64,000 bases of DNA from NCBI GenBank assembly GCA_946699065.1, contig CAMPDV010000871.1, forward strand, positions 1 through 64,000. The letters run 5' to 3'. This DNA comes from Loxodes magnus. Its lineage: Eukaryota; Ciliophora; Karyorelictea; Loxodida; Loxodidae. Under the pieces are notes generated by a model, which saw only the letters and a program-made list of their open reading frames with translations, was not told where the DNA came from and searched no databases. The translations under genes were made by a program, and so were the position numbers. This document shows positions 22,737 to 34,649 of the stretch, piece after piece (position 1 is the first letter of the stretch; each line of letters starts with the position of its first letter).

Positions 22737-23930
22737 AAAGCTTTTTAAAGGGTTCATGCTTTTAGGAAAAGAATAAAGAAAAAAAGAAAAACCGTAACTA
22801 TTCACAAGATAATTCCCTAAAAATTTAATAAGCACAACAAAAACTCTGGAAAAGGAGAAACTACCAAAAAATATAAATTAACTTCTTAAAGAAGTATCAA
22901 CTTAAGATATTCGACACTTTGATACTTTAAAATAGGAATAGGATTAGAGATATAACTAAGTCAGAAACTGACAGATTTCAGTAAGAACTGGTCAAGAAAA
23001 TAAAAAATCTAACGATGCTATTGAATCACCAAGAAGATGAATTACTAAATTTAAGCAAGAACTAGAAGAAAATATCAAAGATGATTATCACCATGAAATA
23101 TCTTTGACAAAAACGGAATAATTTTGAGAACTCAAATAGACATTGAAATTTTAAAAGAATAGTAAGAAAAAAAAGAAATCAGATTGGATGAGGCATCTTT
23201 CTTATTATAAATAAATTGGATTATAGAGCACGTAGCCCTCGATAATGCGCAGCTCTTTAAATTAATTTTATTTAATTTAATTTAATGTCGAAAAATAACA
23301 TTTTATGGGTCTCCTTATCCTTGTTTTCTCTTCCTGTAGTACGTCCTTGTAATTTTTCCTTCCAAAGCATAGGATGCAATATGCGATTACGGGTACATTT
23401 CCCCGACTTATGATGAAGAAAGTTTTCTCCTGGTATTAAGAGTTCTCCAGCTAGTCGAATCTTCCTTCTCTTGTTATTGGTTTCTCTTCCTACGATTTAT
23501 CCTTCGTCCGCGCTCATTTTTTAGTTGCCTTGCTGGACCTCCAGCAGCATCCGAAGGAAAGGTTTTTCACTCTATTTAAAAAATATTTATTAATAAAAAG
23601 ATTGAAAAGAAAGGATTAAAGAGTAAACTCTAGCGATGATGGAAGTTGAACAACCAGAATCTATGAAAAAGGAATGCAGAGAAGAGATCAAGAAGCCTAG
23701 GAAGAAGTGCTGGCATTGTCATTCTCAGTATCATCTACTTAATAATTGCACCTAATTTATAGAATTTGAGAAGAAAAGTAACTTAGAGGACATGAAAGAA
23801 ACTTACCAAATTTTGGATTGCACGTAAGAAAAATTTCCAAGAGAAAGATACTGAGCTCAATATGTTACTAGTCCTTTAAAAGATTTCATAAGCGTTTAAA
23901 TAAAGCCGAAAAGCTGACAATTTTAAATAT
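22737..23930 (+). pseudogene. Zinc-knuckle ORF1-type gene split by element B
   Basis: The N-terminal part (22737-23210) begins MKAFQRVHAFRKRIKKKRK and has a coiled segment QELVKKIKNLTMLLNHQEDE. The C-terminal part (23636-23930) has MMEVEQPESMKKECREE then a CWHCHSQYHLLNNC knuckle. Element B1 (23225-23571) separates them. The paralogous block at 58640-59450 carries the same two parts without it, so B1 inserted into the gene. The Trp of CWHC is TGG, while the 39-kb copy has TGA there. Frameshifts are likely in the first part. No G-x-I-Y motif was found. Confidence 0.65.
23225..23571 (-). mobile_element. Element B, copy 1, inserted in an ORF1 gene
   Basis: About 90% or more identical by eye to 34295-34644, and related to 28770-29111 in the other orientation. 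On the minus strand: TAGAGTGAAAAACC start, ATGAGCGCGGACGAAGG ORF start, and type I hairpin end (23225-23256) followed by TATAATCCAATTTATTTATAA. It has one extra base after GGATAA compared with the 28770 copy, so the ORF is shifted early. Confidence 0.75.
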
Positions 23931-24019
23931 TAATAAGATTATTAAATGAATTTATAATAATAAAACTTTAAATAAAATAATAATTATAAGATAAATTTAT
24001 AATTAGCTATATAGATAGA

Positions 24020-24870
24020 ATTAAGTTTTCCCTTTTTGCTAAAATTAATGAAGCAATATATTTCTCTAAGGTTGGAGTGCTAGCATATGTTTTACTCGAT
24101 TTGTTTAGCTATACTTAAGATCAAGATAATGAAGCTTATTCTTATTAAATTTAAGAACAAAAATTGGAAAGAAATTGGTAAATTATAACTTTAGATATAA
24201 CTAGCCTAAGATGAAACTTTCAAATGTTCTTTCACAAAAAGTCATTCAATCTTTTCTGTATTTCGCATAATTAAAAGATTTTTAGCAATTGCTTATTGTA
24301 AAGTCACAAAAATTGTATCGATATTCTAGCCATCGAAGAGTTTAATATCATATAAGAATAATAAAAGCAATAAAAAGCTAAAGAGATGATTAAAACACTA
24401 GAACTTAATAAATTAGCTTTAATAAAGAAAGACCATAAAACTTAAATCTAATAGGAGCTTAATAATGCTAGAATAATCTTTTAAGAAGCTTCGTAACTTT
24501 TAATTAATATAATTTTTAGTAAACTTAGACAAATGTTCTAAATATAGAAAGAAAAATACAAAGAAGCTAATGATTTTACCTCTGCTTATAAGAAGCAAAT
24601 ATTAGGAATTATTTCTGAAATGGAAAAGCTTAAAAATGATAATAGTTGGCTAATCATATTATTGAATGTTTAAATTTCGGATAGCATTGGCTAATTAAAG
24701 ACTTATCGATAAAAGAAAATAAGAGCTAATAAAGTTAAATAAAAAATATATATAATGGAATAATCCTATAATTATAAGTGATATAAAATTTGGATACTAC
24801 GAAAGGTTAAGAAAAAATTATAGCATTAAAGATTGGAAAGAAAGCATTTTTGTAAAAAATTATGCAAAAA
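24020..24870 (+). pseudogene. Decayed TRIM (RING/B-box/coiled-coil) gene without ubiquitin repeats
   Basis: Several frames together match the N-terminus of the TRIM-polyubiquitin protein. The pieces are LECQHMFYSICLAIL (RING), then CISHNQKIFSNCLL and SHKNC (B-box), then IQKEKYKEANDFTSAYKKQI and [10 protein letters not shown] (coiled coil). RING Cys are partly lost (C to Y) and at least two frameshifts are present. It is on the strand opposite to the intact copies. The ubiquitin part is absent. A parallel remnant lies at 60520-61560. Confidence 0.65.
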
Positions 24871-24899
24871 CAGTGTAAATATAATCACTTAACAAATAT

Positions 24900-26240
24900 A
24901 GACTTTTATTTAAATGTTTACACTTTAAATTCAGAACAACTAGTCATCATTCTGCCAAAAAGTCAGTATATATGTAGATCATTATCTCCACATTTAGATA
25001 ATGTAGCGCATTGAAAAAAATTGCTAGATATATAATATTTCTATCATATCAAAAATATGCAAAATAATAAAAAGATGTTATGATAACTAAAAATATATTT
25101 CTCAAAATTTTTATGCAATAAACTTATAGAAAAATTTCGAGAAAAAAGTTGAAAAAAATGCTCATTATGAAAATTTTAACTAAAATCACAAGCTCTTATC
25201 TTCTATATCCCATTATAATAAATTTCATTCTACTTCAAAATTGAAATTATGACATCTAGAAATGTATAGATAAAAAATATTAAAATTATTTAACTTAACG
25301 ATATTTATATCTTAAAAAATCTCATCGTAATATCTTTTAATCACTTTTTCAAATTATTAATTAAAATTAATTTTTTGATTTATCAATAAATTTGTATCTA
25401 AAAATGAAACTTGGCTAATTTTTCATAGATAACTCGAATAAAACTGAATTATTTAACAATCAGTTAATAAATAAATAAAAAATATTTTGTTGCTTTTAAG
25501 CTTATTTTCAAATAAATTGCTAGGACATTTTGTTTCACAAATAATAAAAAATATTAGGATTAAATTATTTTTTTAAATAAAATGTTTTTAGCTAATTATT
25601 ACTATTAATTTAACTTTTAAATTTAAATAAATTTATTAAAAATGCATCAATTTGTTAATGATGTTTTTTAAAGAAATTCTTATATTTTTTTTAAATAAAT
25701 TCTAAAAAAAAAATTTAAATATCACTTTTATTTTACTATTTTATATTTAAATTAAAAATTAGGAACAAACTTATATTTAAAAATCAAATAAATTTTATTT
25801 AAAGTTAGACAGAATTCAATTTTAATTTTTTTTAATTTTTCTTTTTTTTTTAAACGCAACTATTTAAATTTTTAAGATAATTAATTTAATTAAAGTTTTT
25901 TATTTATATTATTTTTCAAATAAATTTAATATTAAATTATTTTAAATTTGTTCATTATGTTTCTTTTTTAAAAACTGACTTTTTTTATTATAAAACGAGA
26001 ACGTTTATTTTCTTAGATCATTTCAGTAAATGAACTATTTTAGATTTTTTTGTATTTTTCTTAATTTTATAGAAGTAATTTTTATAAAAGGAAAGTTATT
26101 AATTTAAATATTTTTATTTCTATATTTAAAGATAAATTTATCTGATCTTATTTAAAAAAGAAAAAATTTGCTTGATTTATAAATTTTTATTTTTGGCATT
26201 TTCTCCTAATTTTTATATTTTTAGGTTATTTTTATTATAC
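24900..26240. other. No gene recognised
   Basis: Very A/T-rich. It is paralogous to about 61600-63100, so it belongs to the duplicated block, but no coding frame was supported. Confidence 0.4.
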
Positions 26241-26245
26241 AATTA

Positions 26246-26917
26246 TCAAATTGAAAATTATAGATTAATTAAAAATCTTTTTTTTCTTTAATTAAGTTTA
26301 ATACTTAAATTTTATTTAAGTTAGAGCTACTTAAAAGAATAGCTTCTTGTGGAATAATTAAAATGTTTCTTAAGTTCTTTATCATTCTATAACCCATAAA
26401 TGGTTTCTAAAATCATTATTGCTGATTACTAAAACATTTCTACTACGTTTATACCCTCTTTTGATGAAATTTCAAAGAAAGGTATTCCTAACTAAATCGC
26501 TAATTCAAATCCTTCTTCATAAGATATTTGTCTTTCCTTTTTCAAATCTACTTTCGTTCCTATTAGGATAAATTACGTCTTTAAAGTAATATAATTCTTG
26601 GCAGTCAAATATTCATCTAAAATTCTTTTAAATGAGCCAATGTTCGTAACGTCATAAATTAAAAAAATTACTGAAGCTAATCTATAGAAAGATGATGTTA
26701 TATATCTAAATCTCTCATTTCCTTATGGATATCAAATTTATAATTTCAGATTTTTTTACTCGATTTTAATCTTGTGAACATACAAATCCAATCTTTTTTA
26801 TTACTCTTAGTTATTTATAAATTTGTTTTCAGTCAATCTCTACATTAAATTTCTTCTCCCTGTTTATGAGCAACCAATTAGAAGGTATTTAAATAGAAAT
26901 TCATAATCATTATCCAT
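26246..26917 (-). CDS. Degenerate Rab-family GTPase, 223 codons, TGA at the invariant Trp
   Basis: ATG at 26917 to TGA at 26246 is one frame (672 nt) with TAA/TAG as Gln. FKYLLIGCSQTGRRNLMQRL fits the Rab P-loop FKYxxIGDSGVGKSxL, but the catalytic Lys is Arg. LKLQI*YPQGNERFRYIT fits LQIWDTAGQERFRSIT, with the internal TGA (26732-26734) exactly at the invariant Trp. VIFLIYDVTN, LIGTKVDLKKERQISYEEG and FFEISSKEG fit VYDVTN, GNKxDL (Asn to Thr) and ETSAKxG. There is no C-terminal prenylation Cys. It is either a non-catalytic Rab-like protein with TGA read as Trp, or a pseudogene with few other breaks. Confidence 0.8.
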
Positions 26918-27256
26918 TTTTATTATAATTTTTTAACTTTATATAGATAAATTAATTTGCAAATATAAAATTAAACTAGGATAATTTTATTTTAATGTTT
27001 ATTAAACGTTTATCCTTTAAAAAAATCAAATAGAAACATCATTAAATTTAATTTTAATTTAAAACTAAAATAATCGTTTGATGCTTATAATTATGAGAAT
27101 AAACTCAGAATAAACTCCTTCACTTAAAAGAGAATCGAAATTTTTAGCAAGTTATTTTTATAAGTCACAACTTCATCACTCTTTTTTCTTATTTTATGTA
27201 GTGAAATAATTTTATATCCTCATGTATAATAATTGATAAATAAATAAGCTCGGTTA

Positions 27257-27560
27257 TAGAGCATGTAGCACTCTCGATAGTGCGCAGTTCTTTAAATTCA
27301 TTTTATTTAAATTTAATAAAATTTCTCCTTGGAAGTTTCCTCCAGTGCTTCACTCCTTTGAAAATTCTTCTTCTAATAGGGCATGGTCGGAATATTGCCC
27401 CAAGAGATCTAATCGTCTGGCATATTTCAACAACCGTTATTCAATACCTCCAGTACTTTTCTGCTTGACTTCTGCCAAGATTCTTACTCAGTTTATCGCT
27501 CCTGAAGTACTTCTTAGTACTGGTTTTAAGTTAATCTCAGTTGGAGGATTGCTCCTCACT
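27257..27560 (-). mobile_element. Element A, copy 5
   Basis: TTTAAATAGTGAGGAGCAATCCTCC start on the minus strand, coding for STKKYFRSDKLSKNLGRSQ and CQTIRSLGAIFRPCPIRRR with one TGA between (WRY*ITVVEICQ), and type I hairpin end at 27257-27291. It aligns at protein level with the 13618 copy (CQILRSLRVAFRSLPYRRQ). It lies directly downstream of the ORF at 27556-28113. Confidence 0.7.
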
Positions 27561-28113
27561 ATTTAAAATATATAAATTAATTAAATTAGCGTGGTACCAC
27601 CATTTTTTGGTTCACCAAGAAAAAATAAAGAAACTATTTTATTTATTAATAATAGACTTGAAATGCTTCTAGCTTCATCTGGTCTCTTTGATTCTTATCT
27701 TCTTCTCTCCATTTTTGAAATCAAAATTGATTGCCTTCATTCTTAAAATTCTTGCAAATCTTCCAAAAGCTGGTGTTAGAAGGAGTTAGAGAACATTCCA
27801 CTATTTGTGTCAAATGACCCAATTAGTTAAATTCTTCTAAATAATAATTATTTGGGATCTAAGTTATGTCTTTGTTGTTTTCTAAATTCCTGATCAGAAT
27901 AGCGACCTGTAAAATCAGGATAAATCTGAGATCTGGATTTCAGTTTCCTCTTGCCAACCTCTCGTACCGATAGAGAGAATCCTCAAACAAGTAAGGTTTA
28001 TGTACAATGGGCCCGTCTTACTTGCTCGTAATCGCATCTATTGCAAGAGCACTTGCAATGCAGACATGACTGCACAGGATTATTTACTCGATCGACTAGA
28101 AACCAGAATTCAT
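27556..28113 (-). CDS. Small ORF unit, 186 codons with two internal TGA
   Basis: ATG at 28113; the frame runs 558 nt to TGA at 27556 with TAA/TAG as Gln and TGA at GN*NPDL and NQF*FQKW. It contains PYLFEDSLYRYERL, which resembles SNLFEDS of unit D2 and LQYERL of element C. It ends with a charged segment (QKWREEDKNQRDQMKLEAFQ). The unit's 3' side has a bipartite hairpin, TGGTgaaCCAaaaaaTGGtggtACCA, near 27590-27618. The last codons run into element A. Function unknown. Confidence 0.55.
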
Positions 28114-28119
28114 TTTAAA

Positions 28120-28765
28120 AATGAATATATTTAGCAAAATGTACTATAATTCATCTTAATTTATTATTCTGCTTAGAAATTTTATTCAATAATATATGTA
28201 CTTTTTTATCTAAGATAGTCACCTTATTTAATAATAAAATTTAAGCATTTTTCTTAATTTTTTTTCGAAATTCAAATAGATCTTTTTCTTTATATAGATA
28301 AAATAGTATAAGAGAAAGAATGAACTTTCTATTTCTTTTTAGTATTTTATCACTGTCATAAAAGTAAATTTAGCTAGTAAGCAATTTTTGTTCTTTTGCT
28401 TTCATAAAATAAGAAAACTAAATAATAAGAAATAGAGTAATATTATTATTATTATCAAATAAATGTTTTATCTGTAATCACTTTGTTGAATTTTCAACCA
28501 GTTCAGACTGAACATTTTAAATTTTGCTGGATTTCACGCAAATTTTTTTACGTGATAGTTACAGCTTTTCTTCATTTTGCTGAGATTTATCTTCAATATT
28601 TATTTTTCGTCGTATTTTCTCTTATATCAAATAAGATTGTAGTTAATAGAGTTTTCATGCAACCCTGTTTCATTTATATCTATAAAAATTTTTGCTTTTT
28701 AATCTTTTTAGGACCATCTGAGATAAATTCTTGATGCAATTAAGTATAATTACTTAAATATTTTT
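28120..28765. other. No gene recognised; (ATT)n near 28440
   Basis: A/T-rich. A pure ATT run (28441-28456) resembles the tails of ORF1 units, but no unit is visible beside it. A plus-strand open stretch at 28483-28734 shows no motif. Confidence 0.3.
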
Positions 28766-28769
28766 AAAT

Positions 28770-29111
28770 AGGGTGGAAAGCCCTTTTCTTCGGATGATGC
28801 TTGGAGGTGCAGTAAGGCAACTAAAAAATGAGCGCGGACGAAGGATAATTTGAGGAAGAGAAACCAATAACAAGAGAAGGAAAATTCAACAAGCTGGAGA
28901 ACTCTGAATGCCAGGAGAAAACCTTCTTCATCATAGGTCGGGGAAATGTACCCGTAATCGCATATTGCATCCTATGCTTTGGAAGGAAAAATTACAGGGA
29001 CGTATTACAGGAAGAGAAAACAAGAATAGAAAGACCCATAAAATGTTATTTTTTGACATTAAATAAAATTAATTTAAAGAGCTGCGCACCAACGAGAGTT
29101 CTACGAGCTCT
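28770..29111 (+). mobile_element. Element B, copy 2 (ORF open)
   Basis: Starts TAAATAGGGTGGAAAGCCC (small hairpin GGG…CCC) and ends with hairpin AGAGCtgcGCacc…ctacGAGCTCT (29078-29111), then ATAATTCAATTTATTTGTTT. It is the only copy whose ORF is continuous from its ATG at 28828. Confidence 0.75.
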
Positions 29112-29160
29112 ATAATTCAATTTATTTGTTTAAAGCTTTAAAATTCTCATTTATCCCTGA
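28828..29160 (+). CDS. Element B protein, 110 aa
   Basis: ATG at 28828 to TGA at 29160 (333 nt), with TAA as Gln at codons such as MSADEGQFEEEK. The core is KTFFIIGRGNVPVIAYCILC followed by FGRKNYRDVLQEEKTRIERP. The CxxC of YCILC and its position after a hydrophobic strand resemble LRYVCINC in unit D1. The last 16 or so codons run through the terminal hairpin and tail and are probably not meaningful. No known family. It may be a short RNA-binding or zinc-binding accessory protein. Confidence 0.55.
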
Positions 29161-29164
29161 AGCT

Positions 29165-32100
29165 ATTTTATCCATCTTTTACATAATTACTTTTTATATC
29201 TATTTTTTTAGTTTAAAACATAACAGCAACTCTCATCATCATCAATAATATTTATTATTCTTTAATTTAGCCATCATTTCAAATAAATCTACTTTTTTCT
29301 TTTCTAAGACTTCTTTAGATGTAATTTTATAAAAAGAATAAACATAATACTCATTATTTTTGCCGTTTTAATTTTATATGGGAAATAAAACTAGCGTATT
29401 GGGATAAAGGTTAAATTGATGTTAACTTTTTAAATGGGGTATGATAGCTTTACGTACTATATAAAGAAAATACGATGATTAGTATTTAAATCTAATGATA
29501 GACAGTTTTGATCAAGCATATTACATATTAAAGGAGATAAAAAATGCAAATACCAAGTTAAAGTGATTATTTAAATGTTGAAGGGACTTATTTTGAAAGG
29601 TATGCTCATAAAAAATATCAGATAAACAGTTTACTACTTAACACAAAAATAGGAAGAGAATTGTATATATCTATTTTAAATATTTTTAGTGGCTTGATCA
29701 AGCAATCATTTATTTAGTAATAGATAAAAAAAGAGCTGTTCAAATAAGAAAAATTTTTATTGACTTTTTTAAATTTGTTCGTAACTTTTATAGCATGATT
29801 TACTTTTGTTTAATATAATTACTAATTTTGCATTTAGATGCTAATAAATTATTTGAACTGAATGTATACGATAAAGTATTATTATTTTTAATTTATTCTA
29901 ATGACTTAATTTTTCCACCAGTGTTATTTTAAAAGTTTCTGGATATTGAAGGAATACTCTTAATTACTTATAAATCTTCAAAGATAAATAAAATAAATAT
30001 TTAAAATTTCAATATATAGAACTTTCATACTTTAATATAACTTTAGAATTGTAATGTGATATCAATAGAGTTTCTCATATTTTTCTAATTTCATTAATAT
30101 AATTAAAGTCTTGAAGTATAACCAATTAGAAATAATATTTTCTTATTTCTTAGCTAGTATGCTCTTCATTAAAATAATCTCAATTACTTTTTATTCTTTT
30201 TTTGTTGATTTTATGTTGAGTCATAACATTTACTTGTATAAACATTTTTCAAATAAGAATCATTCTTTCTATATAAAGCCTTTGCTAATATAAATTTTAA
30301 TTTTTTAATTCTTCGTAGCATCTGACTCTTTGTTACATTTTTGGAAGTAATAAATAAATATCATACATATTTTTCTAATTGTGTTATGATATGAATTTTT
30401 AGCATTTTTTAGTTGCTTTATAGTTCATTAATTTTATATAAATTATAAGTTAAAAATTTTCTTACATGTCTGATATTAAAAATGCTTGCATAACTATTTA
30501 GCATGCTTATAATCTTAACAGCTTGTCTTTTTGCTGTAAAGTTATGGTTGCGGGCTGGTGTAAAAATTTTATATATTTATCAACTAAATAGTACATCTTG
30601 AAGTTAGTAGAGGATTTATCATTTTTACTTCTTCTGCTTTATTTACTAAGAGTTGAAGAGCACAATTTTTATAATTTTTGCTTTTATAAGATAAAGATTA
30701 GATATTGTGTGATTTTATTTAGCTTAATTTCTAAATAGAATTTATTTGAATATGTGATCATAGCACAAAAATTTTTCAGCCACTAAAAGAAAAGAAAAGA
30801 AAAGAAAATTTTATTATAATAAAACTTGAAGGAAAATTCTCATTTTGAAACTATGATATTTGAATAAATAAATCTTGAATACTATATTTTTGAAGTTGAG
30901 TGCTAAAAATAGAAAACGCAGAATTTCAAAACTTTTTAAGTAGGTTTATATAGTTTTTTAACTTTACTTACTAACCCTTTTTATCCTTTTAGAATAGATC
31001 ATAAATTCTTTATATCTCAAAATATTTTTATATATTTACGCTTATATAATATATCATAATAATTATAAATTTTCCTTGTAAACTCTTTCTTTATCTAAAT
31101 TGCTTAAATCTACTACCTTTAATTTCATAAGAATACATTTTATAGTAGTAGGTAAGACTTCTGTTTTATTAATTGATATTATACATTTTATTTTAGATCT
31201 TTGGTTAAACTTTGATTAATATTTTTATTGCTTTATCATTATACTATTTCATTTATTTTACGAAATTTGCATTTTTTTCTTTCTTTTTCTTTTAAATATT
31301 ATATGATTTATTAAAATCCTTTTAGATTTTTTAATCTCAAATTTAAATTTGCTTTTTTGTAATTAAGCAAACTTAAAAAATTTTCTTTGAATGCTTTTTT
31401 TAAATTAAATATATATTATTTTTAAGAAAAGACTTATTAAATTTTACTTAATTATTTATATTTTTAAAGGTTTATGTTTAGATATTAATAACATTTTTTC
31501 AAATTTTAAGTTTAGTTTTCGTTTTTTTATTTTTTATTGTTTTTTAAATAAATCTTCCTGCATTATTCGAATAAGGATACTTTTTAATCACATCCGAAAA
31601 GTTAAATTTGAATTAATATTTTTCCAAACTTATCTATAGGAATATCTAGTAAAAATGGAACATTTTAATATTTATTGTCGACACAAGGCACATTTTACTT
31701 TCATTTAGTCTATATTTAAAAAAATAGATAAATCTTAAAATTACATATCAATCATCTAACAATTATATACCAATATTGTATATATAATTTAAGAAGCTAA
31801 ATTTATTAATTTTATGCATTTTAATTTTTTATTGAAGCTCTTTATAGCTCTAGTTAAAGTATTTCTAAATTTCGAAATTCAAAATAATTTTTTTTAACTT
31901 TTCAAATCAAATTTTTTCTATCTATTTTAGTTCTTAGAATGTAACTACAAAGCTAGATTTTGCCATCTTTTATAATTTTTCAAAGTTGACTCAAATTTAT
32001 TTCAAGATAAATAAATAGAAAAGAATGCATCTCTAAAATTATAAAATAGTTTTGCTTCATATTCATTTAAAATCAAAATACTTGCTTCATTGAATTTAGA

Positions 32101-32300
32101 TTATTAATTTATTAGGAAAAAATAAGTTCATGTCAAAAAAGAAACTCCCTTTTTTAAAAAACAATTAATCAATTTAATAAAAAATGGCATGGTTTTATTT
32201 ATAAGAAAAAATGAAGAAAAAAAAATCTAAAAATCAGCATGACTTTTGACAGAGAAAATCTAAACAAATTTAAAGAGAATATTTTTATTTAACCTAAAAT
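29165..32300. other. Long A/T-rich stretch, no gene recognised
   Basis: I found no supported coding frame, element or RNA gene. Only low-complexity runs are seen. Confidence 0.35.
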
Positions 32301-32319
32301 TTTGTTTCGTGATTAGCCT

Positions 32320-32350
32320 AATAAAGGTGAAAGCCACGTTAAAAAATTAT
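32320..32350 (+). other. Solo type II bipartite hairpin
   Basis: TTCGTGattAGCCtaataaaGGTgaaagCCACG is a two-stem, internal-loop hairpin like those at 42915 and 52470. No ORF is recognisable upstream, so it may mark a fully decayed element. Confidence 0.45.
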
Positions 32351-32354
32351 CATT

Positions 32355-33450
32355 TCTATTTTGCTTTTTTTATTTTTAAATTTATAATGTAATTTTAAAA
32401 GTTTAAATGTTAAAATATATAAATTTTATTATCATTTACTAAATAAATAAAGTATTAAAGAGCGTTAAAATATTATTAATTATTTTTTAGCTCTTCCAGA
32501 AATTAAATATTAAATCAAAAAGCATTTATTAAATAAAAAAATAAATATAATAAATTTTTTTTCAAATATATGAATTATTTTCAATTTGATTTCAGTTTAA
32601 AATTTATGATTGTGCTAAATCAAATTTTGATAATTAATCTTTTTAAAATAAAAAAATTTCCTTAACTAAGGATAAAAATATTAAAAAGAAAATCTTCAAT
32701 TAACAGAATTATAATTTTATTAAACATAAAAATGAAAAAGTATAAACTTAAATTTTTTCGAGTTTAAGAATATTTAATATTTTCAAATAAAAAAATATAA
32801 GTATATAAAGATTAAAAAAGATATTATTTATAATACTATTTAAAAATCAAAATTTTATTACTGAAATTAAAAAATTTTAAATAAGAAAAAAATTTGAATT
32901 GAAGTAAAACTAAAACGCTTGAAATTATAATCCATAAAATATGAAAAATATAGTTTGGCAATTATTTTTTATATTTTAATTAGTCATTAGAAAAAATAAA
33001 ATCAAAGTTACTAGAATAAATTTAAATTCATTAAACGTTTTGAACAGTCTCATTTAAATATCTTAATACGGAAAAAAATTAATATTAATTTTTAATCTTT
33101 AAGAATAAAAAATGTAGGATTTTGATTAAATAAATTTTAGAATCTTTTTTGAACTATTTATTTTAAGATTAAACTGATAAAATGTAGACAAATGCTTAAT
33201 TTATTTTTAGATATCATTAATATAAAAAACAAATCTTGATTTATATTCAATCCAGATTAAAAAATATTAAAAAGAATAAAATTATTTATATATTATAATA
33301 GCAAATAATCATATATGTATTGAAATTTAAAGCATAAAATTATACAAATAACTTTTATAATAGAAAAAATAAAATAAAAATAAAGAAAAATCCAAAGATA
33401 CATTAATTTCTCTTTTGACTTTATAAAATTAAATTAAAAAACTTAGATTA
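32355..33450. other. No gene recognised
   Basis: Almost pure A/T sequence with no supported feature. Confidence 0.4.
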
Positions 33451-33451
33451 T

Positions 33452-33757
33452 AGAGTATGTGGCACCACATTTAAGTGCAGCTCTTTAAAAAAGTTTTATT
33501 AATTAGCATAAAGGTCTTTCGGCTGTCTCTCTATGTCTAGCATTCCCTTGTTTAAATTTTTTTTCAATAAGACTGCTGACAAAATGCTTCTCTAAGAGAC
33601 CTAGAGTATGAGAATCTTTCAACCTGTTATTACTTGATGTCTCAATGTCTGAATTTTCTCTTGACTTCTGTCAAGATTCTTGTTTGCTTCTTCACATCAA
33701 AAGTACTTCCTAGTACCAAACTTTTTTTCATTCTAAGTTGGAAGATTGCTCTTCCCT
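33452..33757 (-). mobile_element. Element A, copy 6
   Basis: TTTAAATAGGGAAGAGCAATCTTCC start on the minus strand, CTTGTTT…AAGTACTT body, and a decayed type I hairpin (33452-33484). It is standalone, with no ORF1 unit directly upstream. Confidence 0.65.
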
Positions 33758-33759
33758 AT

Positions 33760-34290
33760 TTAAATTATAATAAAATTAAAATTTGAGTAAAATATCATAA
33801 AAATAACTAAATTTTGATTAAGAGATTAAATATTAAAATTCAGTACAATCCTTTTGGAAAATCATAAAAAACACCTAAAAGACTTATAAAAGCTAAAGTG
33901 ATTAATTATTAAACTTAATAACGTAGTCATAAAATAGTTACAAAAGCGGAAAATATAAATTAAAAAAGTACTAACTAATTTAAAGTAATTTAAATGAAAC
34001 TAAATAAGAAAAATAAGTAAGTAGTGCAAAAAATAATAAAAACTACTTTTTTTTCTTTCTTCAATAGAGGCAGAATGAAGTAAATTATAATTTAAATTTT
34101 CTTGTTGATTTTTTTTATAAGCTATACAAAAATTATTATTCAAATATAAAAAATTTCATTTTAGTACATTAAATAAAATATTTATTTATAAAAATAATAA
34201 ATTATGAGTTATGACATAAATATTATATTAAGAAAAACTAAATAATTTAAAAAGTTTGGAAATAAGTAAATAATAAATAAATAAATTGGA
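33760..34290. other. No gene recognised
   Basis: A/T-rich spacer between element A6 and element B3; nothing supported. Confidence 0.4.
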
Positions 34291-34294
34291 TTAT

Positions 34295-34644
34295 AGAGCG
34301 CGTAGCCCTCGATAATGCGCAGCTCTTTAAATTAATTTAATTTAATTTAATTTAGTGTCGAAAAATAACATTTTATGGGTCTCTCTATCCTTGTTTTCTC
34401 TTCCTGCAGTACGTCCTTGTAATTTTTCCTTCCAAAGCATAGGATGCAATATGCGATTACGGGTACATTTCCCCGACCTATGATGAAGAAGGTTTTCTCC
34501 TGGTATTAAGAGTTCTCCAGCTAGTCGAATCTTTCTTCTCTTGTTATTGGTTTCTCTTCCTACGATTTATCCTTCGTCCGCGCTCATTTTTTAGTTGCCT
34601 TGCTGGACCTCCAAACATCATCCGAAGAAAAGGGCTTACCACCC
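34295..34644 (-). mobile_element. Element B, copy 3
   Basis: Nearly identical to copy 1 at 23225 and sharing its one-base insertion after GGATAA, so the two are sister copies. It starts TAGGGTGGTAAGCCC and ends in a type I hairpin (34295-34326) followed by a TTTATTTATTTATTATTTA tail on the minus strand. Confidence 0.75.
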
Positions 34645-34649
34645 TATTT

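Noticed and set aside
28441-28456. (ATT)n run as marker of another retroposon
   Set aside because: No hairpin, ORF or paralogue adjoins it; simple repeats are expected in such AT-rich DNA.
29165-32300. Many Lys/Asn/Phe-rich open stretches in Gln code
   Set aside because: With TGA as the only stop, AT-rich DNA is open by chance for long distances; without motif or paralogue these are not evidence of genes.
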